DNA of 27,346 nucleotides, taken from the IMG/VR virus record IMGVR_UViG_3300025894_000051, positions 1 through 27,346 of that record. The stretch is one strand, 5' to 3'. Within the stretch, counting starts at the first letter, position 1. Each line of letters begins with the position of its first letter. This stretch comes from a virus. Shown here one piece after another: positions 1-5,930 of the stretch. The notes under the pieces are model-generated. The model had not been told where the DNA came from. It saw nothing but the letters and a program-made list of their open reading frames with translations, and searched no databases. The translations under genes and the position numbers were made by a program.

Positions 1-578
1 TTGAAATCATTGGAGCAGTTCCTGATCCAAGCGATAGTTATTTCTTTGGAGATTTCCCAGCTTGGTGTGGTTGGGTAGCAGGGCTTAGTTTTATCTTTGG
101 AATATTCTTCATAAACAGAAATGAAAAGGTTGCTAGCGCTTGTATTGCAATAGGAGTATGGCTTCCATTAGTTCTGATAAACCTTGAACGACCAATAGTT
201 CTTATCATTGTAACTGTAATTGCTTTTTACTGCGTAAAAAACTTTTGGCGTGAAGAGTTTGGAGAGCCTGAAACTACTGATAGCAGACCTGAACCCTTTG
301 AAGGCAAGTTCAATGAAAAAGATGAGAGGGACGGATATTGGATCGAGTGGTATGATATGGATCGAAAGCGGAAAAAGTCTCATGCTTTTTACAGAGATGG
401 CAAAATGATTTCATGTGAGGTATGGAAGCCAAATGGTGATAAATGTGATGAAACAAAAATTATAGATGGAAACGGAATAATGGTTCAATATTGGGACTCA
501 ATTGATAAAGACGGAACTTTCCATAAAGATTATGAGTTTGAATATAAAGAAGGTGAGATGGTTGATGGAAGAGGCTAA
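1..578 (+). CDS. Partial membrane protein with MORN/YwqK-like tail (5' end cut off)
   Basis: An open frame enters from the left edge (first full codon at base 3) and ends with TAA at 576-578, so the true start lies outside. About 191 residues are visible. Up to three hydrophobic segments (around visible residues 21-36, 43-61 and 64-82) are followed by a soluble, charged part. The last 70 residues have a repeated pattern of short strands such as FYRDGKMI, IDGNGIMVQYWD and EFEYKEGEMVDGRG, which resembles MORN or YwqK-type beta-hairpin repeats. An internal ATG at 357 would give only 73 residues, but the open frame and membrane segments upstream argue for the longer gene. It ends tail-to-tail with the next gene, 7 bases apart. 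The function is unknown; an accessory envelope protein is the best guess. Confidence 0.6.
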   Translation, partial: EIIGAVPDPSDSYFFGDFPAWCGWVAGLSFIFGIFFINRNEKVASACIAIGVWLPLVLINLERPIVLIIVTVIAFYCVKNFWREEFGEPETTDSRPEPFEGKFNEKDERDGYWIEWYDMDRKRKKSHAFYRDGKMISCEVWKPNGDKCDETKIIDGNGIMVQYWDSIDKDGTFHKDYEFEYKEGEMVDGRG

Positions 579-585
579 CTAATTA

Positions 586-1092
586 TTACAGATCCTTCGT
601 ATCAACCTCAATAGCATCCTTCTTCATCTCAGCTAATTCTCGCCTGACGTCATCTATGCTGACTGATGCTTTATGTTCGATCACGCTGGTCGCCATACCA
701 AGATCATTCTTCTCCTTGTCACGAAGGATGCCAAAGGTGATTGGTAACACTCCAGCCGGAATCTCATCTCGATCTAATTTCTCGATGATCTTCATCAGGC
801 AAGTTTGCGATGCATAGCTGGTCAAGCCAGCGGTCAATGATTGGACAGCATCCACACTCTTTGACTCTCGCTTTAGGATAGCGGAGACAGTTTCAGGAGC
901 GACCTTCTCCGACTTAGCGATCCTCGACAAAGGCTTACCTTCTCCCAGGTTCTGAACGATCCTCGCATACTTCTCAGGATCCTTCTCTGCAAGCTTTTGA
1001 CCAGTAAACAAACTAGGGCAAGTTTCTTCGGGAGCTGTGAGAGCTGGTAGATTATCAGGAATGATATTGATTCGTTTTTTCTTTGTAGGCAT
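586..1092 (-). CDS. Helix-turn-helix protein, possible terminase small subunit
   Basis: This 168-residue, highly charged protein has no membrane segment. The N-terminus is basic (MPTKKKR). A helix-turn-helix-like stretch, LSRIAKSEKVAPETVSAILK, lies near residues 55-74 and is followed by a long, mostly helical region and an acidic/basic C-terminus. A DNA-binding N-domain followed by a helical, probably oligomerising region is the usual layout of small terminase subunits. Its place one small gene and a gap before TerL fits that role. Its opposite orientation to TerL is unusual and lowers confidence; a transcriptional regulator is the main alternative. The ATG at 1090-1092 is only 9 bases from the start of the divergent gene at 1102, which leaves almost no room for a promoter between them. 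Confidence 0.6.
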   Translation of the reverse strand: MPTKKKRINIIPDNLPALTAPEETCPSLFTGQKLAEKDPEKYARIVQNLGEGKPLSRIAKSEKVAPETVSAILKRESKSVDAVQSLTAGLTSYASQTCLMKIIEKLDRDEIPAGVLPITFGILRDKEKNDLGMATSVIEHKASVSIDDVRRELAEMKKDAIEVDTKDL

Positions 1093-1101
1093 GATTAAGT
1101 T

Positions 1102-1320
1102 ATGTTTGAGAGTTTAAGGAGATTATGCGTATTTGCCTTGTATGTCGGATCCATTGCTTGGATCACGCTTGGAAAGCTTCGACTTGAAATCCTGATCAAT
1201 TCCTTGATTGAATTTGAGGCTAAGGCATATGGCTTTGTAGTTGGGGTTATAGTAGCAATTGCTGTAGTCCATAAGAGCATTAATTGGATATTCCAAAAAG
1301 GTAAGAAAGCTAAAGATTAG
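1102..1320 (+). CDS. Small two-helix membrane protein, holin candidate
   Basis: This 72-residue protein has two hydrophobic helices, around residues 8-23 (VFALYVGSIAWITLG) and 43-57 (GFVVGVIVAIAVVHK). A strongly basic tail, FQKGKKAKD, follows. Two transmembrane segments, small size and a charged C-terminus are the layout of class II holins such as that of T7. That is an analogy of shape only, because no lysis partner lies next to it. There is no clear Shine-Dalgarno sequence before the ATG. An overlapping minus-strand frame is low in complexity and was not preferred. The gene is followed by a 300-base gap before TerL. Confidence 0.5.
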   Translation: MFESLRRLCVFALYVGSIAWITLGKLRLEILINSLIEFEAKAYGFVVGVIVAIAVVHKSINWIFQKGKKAKD

Positions 1321-1339
1321 TAATAGTTAGATTAGTGTA

Positions 1340-1361
1340 CACCTATCTAAGATTATAGGTG
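1340..1361. repeat. Inverted repeat, 7-bp stem and 8-base loop
   Basis: CACCTAT at 1340-1346 pairs perfectly with ATAGGTG at 1355-1361 around the loop CTAAGATT. It lies 20 bases after the stop codon of the small membrane protein gene. No T-run follows on the + strand, so it is not a classic intrinsic terminator. It may be a weak terminator, an operator or an mRNA-stabilising hairpin. Confidence 0.45.
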
Positions 1362-1480
1362 CAAGTGAACAGAAAGTTTCCATCAACTATGCTGGGATCC
1401 ATCATAAGAAGACTCAAAGTCCCTGACTCTACCGCCTGATACCCTATTGAAATAGCGGATCCTCATCTTAGTTGGTCGCT

Positions 1481-1504
1481 CGATGGAACGAATTTGTTCC
1501 ATCG
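1481..1504. repeat. Perfect 9-bp inverted repeat before the G-rich tract
   Basis: CGATGGAAC at 1481-1489 pairs with GTTCCATCG at 1496-1504 around the loop GAATTT. The stem is perfect and runs directly into the G-rich tract at 1504-1521. It lies about 120 bases before the TerL start. It could be a protein-binding operator, a hairpin in the TerL leader or part of a packaging site; the sequence does not decide between these. Confidence 0.6.
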
Positions 1505-1521
1505 GGTAGGGGGGAGGGGGG
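1504..1521 (+). other. G-rich tract (GGG, GGGGGG, GGGGGG)
   Basis: Three G-runs of 3, 6 and 6 bases are separated only by TA and A. The base make-up contrasts sharply with the AT-rich surroundings. The runs are packed too tightly to give four separate G3 runs with loops of at least one base, so the strict G-quadruplex pattern is not met, although two-tetrad or bulged forms are possible. Together with the adjoining perfect hairpin it is the most unusual DNA element in the gap before TerL. Confidence 0.5.
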
Positions 1522-1622
1522 TCGAGAAAGCCAGCCCGATTTTCCGCTGACCAGTTCGCTCAAACAAAAAAAAATTTCCAATTTGTCACGATTCATCTCG
1601 AAGACCGCAAATATGGTTGTGA

Positions 1623-3251
1623 ATGAGTTTGATATGGACACCGCACCCCTTGTTAGAAGTTCCCTCAAAAAAGGAACAAATCGCTATGGGAGCAGAGAAG
1701 CTTCTGCAATATTGGGAGCGAAGAGAAGGAGCTATCGAAAGAGAGCGAGAAGACCCATATCGCTTTGGAACAGAATTACCGCATTGGAAACTTGCTGACG
1801 ATCAACTCGCAGATCATTCAGAGCTTTTAATATGTGGAGGCAACCGCTCTGCGAAAACAAATTTTTGTGCGAAGCGAGTAGTCGAATGTTTAGTCAAAAA
1901 CGCTGGAGCGACAATTTGGTGTTTCACGACATCCTCTCAAAACTCAATCGCTCATCAACAAGCGATCATTTATCATTACCTCCCCAAAGAGTTCAAAAAG
2001 CTTGGTCGCTCAAGAACCTATTACGTCTCTTATTCAAATAAGAACGGCTTTACCTCCGGATCTTTTATACTTCCGAATAAGAGCCAATGCGTATTTCGCA
2101 ACTTCCAACAAGACATTAAAACAGTTGAAGGTGGAGAATGCGGATTGATAGATGATCCAGTTGCTGGAACTCATTCAATAGGTTGCTGGCTTGACGAAGA
2201 GTATAACCTTTCATGGCTTTCTACACTTCGCTATCGCTGTCTTACTAGAGCGGATTCTAAAGGAATCCCAGCTCGTATTATCAGTAGCTTCACAACGGTC
2301 TCAGGTTGGACAAATGTAGTTAGCCAATATTTGACCGGAGCTAGGACTCTTGAAACCAAGAAAGCTGAACTTCTCAACAATGAAGAAGTTCCAGTTTTAC
2401 AGCATAGTATCCGCAACGCTCGAATCGTCTATTTTCACACAAAGGAGAATCCTTACAATTCTTGGGAAGCTACGAAGAATCAGCTTAAAGGAGCAAATCG
2501 TGATGAGATTTTAACAAGGGCTTATGGAGTCCCGACCAAGCCAGCTAACACAGTTTTCAGAAATCTTGATGACAAGGTCATCATGAAACATAGCGAGATT
2601 CCCATAATCAAAAACCCGAAGGACAATCCATGTACATATGTCCTTTCAATTGATCCGGCTGGGGCAAAACCTTGGTTCATGATACTGGTAGGAATCTCCG
2701 CAAATGGGACTCACTATGTCATAGACGAATACCCTGATCCTTCATATGGAGCATGGGCTGATATGGAGAAAGGAACTCAGGGAAGACCTGGGGAAGCTTG
2801 CCAGCCAAACGGCTATGGAATCGCTGATTATGCTGAAGTAATCAGGGAAATGACCAAGGGGCTTGAGAATGTTGATATGATCATAGACCCTCGTCTTGGA
2901 TCTGCGAGCTATCAAAAATCAGAAGGGACTTCCAACATCATAAGCGACCTTGCTGATGAAGAAATTTATGTAAATCCAGCCGAAGGCTTAGACATTGAAA
3001 CTGGTCTTCAGGCAATCAATTCACTTTTAGCTTACGATACATCGAAACCCATTGGTTTCGATAATCACTCAAAGCTTATATTCAGCGACAAGTGCGGTAA
3101 TACGATCCATTGCTGTTCTAACTATCAGGTAGAGCATGGGCCAAAAGGAGTCTGCAAAGATGGAGTCGATTCACTCAGGTACGTCGCAATAGGGAATTAC
3201 AAATACTACGAAGATCATGAATTGGTCTCGACCGGAGCTGGAGGATACTAA
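1623..3251 (+). CDS. terL: Terminase large subunit
   Basis: This 542-residue protein is the ATP-driven DNA packaging motor and headful or site-specific nuclease. The N-terminal ATPase has a Walker A motif, GGNRSAKT (residues 72-79), and a Walker B-like GCWLDEEY (187-194) with the acidic pair after a hydrophobic strand. The C-terminal RNase H-like nuclease shows the expected acidic residues: D344 in LSIDPAG, D422 in MIIDPRLGS and D513/D516 in KDGVDSLRY. Length is normal for TerL. The ATG at 1623 has no clear Shine-Dalgarno sequence; an in-frame ATG at 1686, before LLQYWERREG, is an alternative. The stop overlaps the next start as TAATG. It heads a seven-gene coupled chain that runs to the portal gene. 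Confidence 0.95.
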   Translation: MSLIWTPHPLLEVPSKKEQIAMGAEKLLQYWERREGAIEREREDPYRFGTELPHWKLADDQLADHSELLICGGNRSAKTNFCAKRVVECLVKNAGATIWCFTTSSQNSIAHQQAIIYHYLPKEFKKLGRSRTYYVSYSNKNGFTSGSFILPNKSQCVFRNFQQDIKTVEGGECGLIDDPVAGTHSIGCWLDEEYNLSWLSTLRYRCLTRADSKGIPARIISSFTTVSGWTNVVSQYLTGARTLETKKAELLNNEEVPVLQHSIRNARIVYFHTKENPYNSWEATKNQLKGANRDEILTRAYGVPTKPANTVFRNLDDKVIMKHSEIPIIKNPKDNPCTYVLSIDPAGAKPWFMILVGISANGTHYVIDEYPDPSYGAWADMEKGTQGRPGEACQPNGYGIADYAEVIREMTKGLENVDMIIDPRLGSASYQKSEGTSNIISDLADEEIYVNPAEGLDIETGLQAINSLLAYDTSKPIGFDNHSKLIFSDKCGNTIHCCSNYQVEHGPKGVCKDGVDSLRYVAIGNYKYYEDHELVSTGAGGY

Positions 3252-3757
3252 TGGCAATTATAAACAAAAAGCTAGTTGATGGCATTAAAGTAGAACTCGA
3301 TCATTCTGAGATTCAGTACTGCCAAATGGTTGGCAGAAACCGAAGCTTGGTTGCTCGTGGCAACAATGTAAAAGACGCGAAAATGGGCAATCAGGACGGA
3401 GCTGATGCTGATGTTTTAGGCTTTATGGGAGAATACGCTTTCGCAAAGCATTTCAATCTATTCCCTGACATTGGATGGAGTCCAAGAAGCGGATCCCAAG
3501 ACGGCGTCTACAAGGGAAAGCGATACGATGTTAAATCAACAAAGAATCAAACCTCTCAGTTGCTTTGCACATTAAAAGATAACCCTGATGTGGATTTCTA
3601 TGTCTTATGCGTAGTACAAGGATCAGTTGTTGAGATTAAAGGTTGGGCTTGGAAGAGCGAATTAGTCAAAGAGGATAATAAAGTAGATTACGGCTATGGT
3701 TGGAGCTATGGATTGGATCAAAGATGCCTCACCCAATTCAAGGAGGACGGCAAATGA
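3251..3757 (+). CDS. PD-(D/E)XK-like nuclease-family protein
   Basis: The protein has 168 residues. A conserved-looking core starts with LGFMGEYAFAKHF (E61), continues with SGSQDGVYKGKRYDVKSTKN (D84, D93, K95) and ends with a hydrophobic strand and a GWAWKSEL motif. An early Glu, then Asp-X(n)-D-X-K at the end of a beta hairpin, is the active-site layout of PD-(D/E)XK nucleases. Small phage proteins of this general pattern (GxxGE...D...D/VxK...GW) are usually annotated as hypothetical. A GGAGGA sequence at 3240-3245 sits 5 bases before the ATG, which overlaps the TerL stop. Being next to TerL suggests a role in DNA processing or packaging; a restriction role with the downstream methyltransferase is a second option. 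Catalytic activity is inferred. Confidence 0.55.
   Translation: MAIINKKLVDGIKVELDHSEIQYCQMVGRNRSLVARGNNVKDAKMGNQDGADADVLGFMGEYAFAKHFNLFPDIGWSPRSGSQDGVYKGKRYDVKSTKNQTSQLLCTLKDNPDVDFYVLCVVQGSVVEIKGWAWKSELVKEDNKVDYGYGWSYGLDQRCLTQFKEDGK
3740..3746 (+). promoter_or_regulatory. Strong ribosome binding site that fixes the start at 3754
   Basis: AAGGAGG lies 7 bases before the ATG at 3754. An upstream in-frame ATG at 3700 would also open this frame, but the strong site and the ATGA overlap with the previous stop favour 3754. Confidence 0.8.
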
Positions 3758-3978
3758 GGGACGAAGAATTAATGGAAGACGCCCTCCAAAAGTTTAAAAG
3801 CGAGGCTCGATCAAAATTCCTAAAAGGAATCTTGGAACATAATCCTGACGGAACAAAAGGTCTATCAAGGATGCATCTGCTTCAAAAGATAGATGCGTGT
3901 AAAGAGGAGGTCATCGACTTGTGGTTTTACCTCTATGCGATGGAACAAGACATTTGTGAAGGGAGACGCAACGACTGA
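3754..3978 (+). CDS. Small MazG-like helical protein
   Basis: The protein has 74 residues from the ATG chosen by the AAGGAGG site. The centre reads LEHNPDGTKGLSRM (27-40), followed by KIDACKEEVIDLWFYLYAME. The EExxD helix (E51, E52, D55) followed by an aromatic helix matches the metal-binding helix of the all-alpha NTP pyrophosphohydrolase (MazG-like) fold. Similar short phage proteins with an HNPDGTKGL motif are known. Only half of the usual two-helix acidic set is visible, so it may need to dimerise or may have lost activity. If active it would hydrolyse nucleoside triphosphates to monophosphates in the cytoplasm. The start overlaps the previous stop (ATGA) and the stop overlaps the methyltransferase start (TGATG). 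Confidence 0.6.
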   Translation: MRDEELMEDALQKFKSEARSKFLKGILEHNPDGTKGLSRMHLLQKIDACKEEVIDLWFYLYAMEQDICEGRRND

Positions 3979-5405
3979 TGGCATTTCGCTGGATTTCAAT
4001 GTTTAGCGGAGCTGGTTGTGGTGACCTTGGATTAGTACGAGCTGGACATGAGATTGTCGCTGGTATCGAGAACGACAAACAAGCAGCAGGGGTTTTCGCA
4101 TACAACTTTCCCGGTGTTCCAATATTCTCAGATATTGAAAAAGTCACCGCTGATGACCTACCCGATGCCGATGGGGTTTTATACTCATTCCCATGCCAAG
4201 ATCTTTCCGTTGCTGGTCAACGGAAAGGATTAGAAGGAGACCGATCTACACTTTATGGAGAAGCAATCAGAATTATTTCAGGACTTAAAGAGCGTGGGCT
4301 TATCCTCTCGCTTGCCGAAAACGTTGCCGGACTCATGTCCAGCGGAGATAAAAACGACTTTGCTAGGTTCATCAAAGACCTATCCGAAGTCGGGCATCGT
4401 GAGATCGGATGGACGCACTTGGACTCTCAACACGTCGCCTTCAGTTTTCCACAGAATCGAGGGAGCGACAAACGAGGAGTTAGGCAAGCAGTCCCTCAGC
4501 GGAGGTTGCGAGTGTTTGTACTTGGGACTCTCTGCGATATTGGATCCGAAGCCATTGAAGAAATATTCACTTTCAAACACCGCGTGTCAGGGCATTTTAA
4601 GGAGGGCAGAAAAACGAGGAAAGTTGGAAAGTCTCCCCCCGATCCTAAGGCAAGCGCTCGAATCTACTGCAAAGAAGTAGCTTCGACACTTCAAACAAGT
4701 TGCAATGACTACTCAAGAGCTGACAGCTTTGAGATGGTAACTCAATGCACTTGCTACGAAAACCATGCTCAGGATAGTCGCATCAAAGAGACTGGAGAAA
4801 TTAGCCCCACTCTTACAAAGAAGGCTGGTACTGGAGGGAATAATTTACCCATCTTAACTCAGGGCTGTAATGTCTATGCTGGAGTTGTAACTGGAGATAT
4901 TGCTCCAACTTTAACTTGTGCATCAGGCATCAGTAATGCAACTGGGCCAAAAGTTTGTTGCTGGAATGGAGATCATACTCCAAAGGCAAAAGAAGATGTA
5001 TCTTTAACATTACGCGCCCAGCAAGGAGGTGAAGGAATGGGTTTTGCTCATGCAGTCGCTCTCGCTGGTAAATCAATTGGACGAAATGAAAAATGCGACA
5101 CTAATGGACTAGGTATCAGCGATGATGGAGTTCAATACACTTTAACAATTGGTGACACTCATGCGGTATCACATGATTTGATTGTCCGTAAAATCACTCC
5201 TTTGGAGGCAGAGCGTCTTCAGGGTCTATCAGATGATTTCACTAAGTTCAGGGAAGACCTTGAGCTGGTGGACAACAAATGGATCAAGAAAGGTAAGGTT
5301 ATAGAACTCAAAGACGCACCAAGATACCGGATGTTAGGAAATGGAATCACCGCTCATGTCATGGAGTGGATAGCAAGGAGAATAAGTTTGGTTACAGGAA
5401 AATGA
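3978..5405 (+). CDS. DNA (cytosine-5-)-methyltransferase, Dcm-like
   Basis: This 475-residue protein transfers a methyl group from S-adenosylmethionine to cytosine C5 in DNA. The motifs appear in the standard order: I (MFSGAGCGDLGL, near the N-terminus), IV with the catalytic cysteine (SFPCQDLSVAG, C73), VI (AENVAGL, E114), VIII (PQRRLRVFVLG), IX (RKITPLEAERLQG) and X (RYRMLGNGITAHVMEWI). Between VIII and IX is a long target-recognition region (about residues 200-410) holding five related segments with a (P/S)TL(T/R/Q) core. All key residues look intact, so it should be active. No classical restriction enzyme gene is adjacent, but a PD-(D/E)XK-like protein lies two genes upstream. Likely roles are protection of phage DNA from host restriction or marking of phage DNA. 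The target site cannot be read from the sequence. Confidence 0.95.
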   Translation: MAFRWISMFSGAGCGDLGLVRAGHEIVAGIENDKQAAGVFAYNFPGVPIFSDIEKVTADDLPDADGVLYSFPCQDLSVAGQRKGLEGDRSTLYGEAIRIISGLKERGLILSLAENVAGLMSSGDKNDFARFIKDLSEVGHREIGWTHLDSQHVAFSFPQNRGSDKRGVRQAVPQRRLRVFVLGTLCDIGSEAIEEIFTFKHRVSGHFKEGRKTRKVGKSPPDPKASARIYCKEVASTLQTSCNDYSRADSFEMVTQCTCYENHAQDSRIKETGEISPTLTKKAGTGGNNLPILTQGCNVYAGVVTGDIAPTLTCASGISNATGPKVCCWNGDHTPKAKEDVSLTLRAQQGGEGMGFAHAVALAGKSIGRNEKCDTNGLGISDDGVQYTLTIGDTHAVSHDLIVRKITPLEAERLQGLSDDFTKFREDLELVDNKWIKKGKVIELKDAPRYRMLGNGITAHVMEWIARRISLVTGK

Positions 5406-5725
5406 AAATTTCAGGAGACAAAATTAAGGAAGTTTTAAAGCTAAAAGCTGATGGAGTCACTAACGCCAAGATTGCTAAGGATCTAGGAATAAGTACTGCC
5501 AGCGTAGGAAGAATATTAAAGGCTGATAAAAAGCTACAAGGTGAGGAACTCAAAGCGTGGGTCTACAAATTATGCCCCAATCCAAGGATCATATTTATCC
5601 ATTTTGGCGACTTTGACAATGTCTCCAAATGTGTTGTTAGAGCTAACGGCAACCACTTTTTAGACAAGCCATTGAAAGTTAAAAGGATTGAAACATCAGA
5701 TGAAGAACTATTTCGGGAGATTTGA
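5402..5725 (+). CDS. Small helix-turn-helix protein, resolvase-type HTH
   Basis: The protein has 107 residues from the ATG at 5402, which overlaps the methyltransferase stop (ATGA). The N-terminus holds a clear helix-turn-helix: VLKLKADGVTNAKIAKDLGI then STASVGRILK (about residues 11-40), of the type at the C-terminus of resolvases and invertases and in small regulators. The remaining 60 residues (WVYKLCPNPRIIFIHFGDF and onward) look like a small beta-rich domain that I do not recognise. An upstream in-frame start at 5366 would lie inside the methyltransferase gene and is less likely. It probably regulates transcription or binds phage DNA. Its 3' end overlaps the next gene by about 26 bases. 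Confidence 0.65.
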   Translation: MKISGDKIKEVLKLKADGVTNAKIAKDLGISTASVGRILKADKKLQGEELKAWVYKLCPNPRIIFIHFGDFDNVSKCVVRANGNHFLDKPLKVKRIETSDEELFREI

Positions 5726-5930
5726 GAGCAGAAAAGAGACTGAAGAAAGAATAGGAGCTATGTTAAAATCTTTAGTCATTGAAACAACTTTGTATTGCTG
5801 GGTGTTCGATAAGCCGTTCCCAAAGTTTACGAGAACCCAAATAGCAGATTACTGCGGTTGTTCAAATGATACCATCAGAAGAATCGAAGAAGACGCTTTG
5901 AGCAAATTGAATGATAATTCTGCAAAGTGA
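5700..5930 (+). CDS. Sigma-70 region 4-like small DNA-binding protein
   Basis: The protein has 76 residues from the ATG at 5700. A TTG at 5688 is in frame but less likely. The C-terminal half, TQIADYCGCSNDTIRRIEED then ALSKL (46-70), follows the pattern of sigma-70 region 4.2, in which a helix-turn-helix that contacts the -35 element ends in an IExxAL(x)KL helix. The N-terminal half is helical (ERIGAMLKSLVIETTLYCW). There is no region 2, so it cannot be a full sigma factor. It could be an anti-sigma-like or co-activator protein, or a regulator that borrowed this fold. It overlaps both neighbours; the downstream overlap is GTGA or near it. Confidence 0.6.
   Translation: MKNYFGRFESRKETEERIGAMLKSLVIETTLYCWVFDKPFPKFTRTQIADYCGCSNDTIRRIEEDALSKLNDNSAK

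Larger units (their letters stand above)
1321..1622. other. Gene-free region upstream of TerL
   Basis: About 300 bases separate the small membrane protein gene from TerL, one of the largest gene-free stretches here. It holds two perfect inverted repeats (listed separately), a G-rich tract and an A-run around 1566-1574. Short frames crossing it on both strands give compositions unlike protein. A regulatory or packaging-recognition role is possible because TerL follows directly, but nothing in the sequence proves it. No confident sigma-70 promoter was found. Confidence 0.5.

Noticed and set aside
1095-1280. Minus-strand frame opposite the small membrane protein (61 codons)
   Set aside because: The + frame has two clear hydrophobic helices with a basic tail; the minus frame is Thr/Ser/Ala-rich with no motif.
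1375-1460. tRNA-like text on the minus strand (GGCGGTAGAGTCAGGGACTT, resembling a D-arm and anticodon stem)
   Set aside because: The anticodon stem would need several G-T pairs and a mismatch, and there is no T-arm consensus or matching acceptor stem.
1472-1798. + strand frame overlapping the TerL start (108 codons)
   Set aside because: It begins with TTG inside the palindrome/G-tract, is rich in Arg/Ser/Gly, and overlaps conserved TerL sequence in another frame.
4255-4680. 141-codon + strand frame inside the methyltransferase gene
   Set aside because: Fully inside a gene with all C5-methyltransferase motifs; Ser/Pro/Leu-rich composition is typical of an out-of-frame reading.
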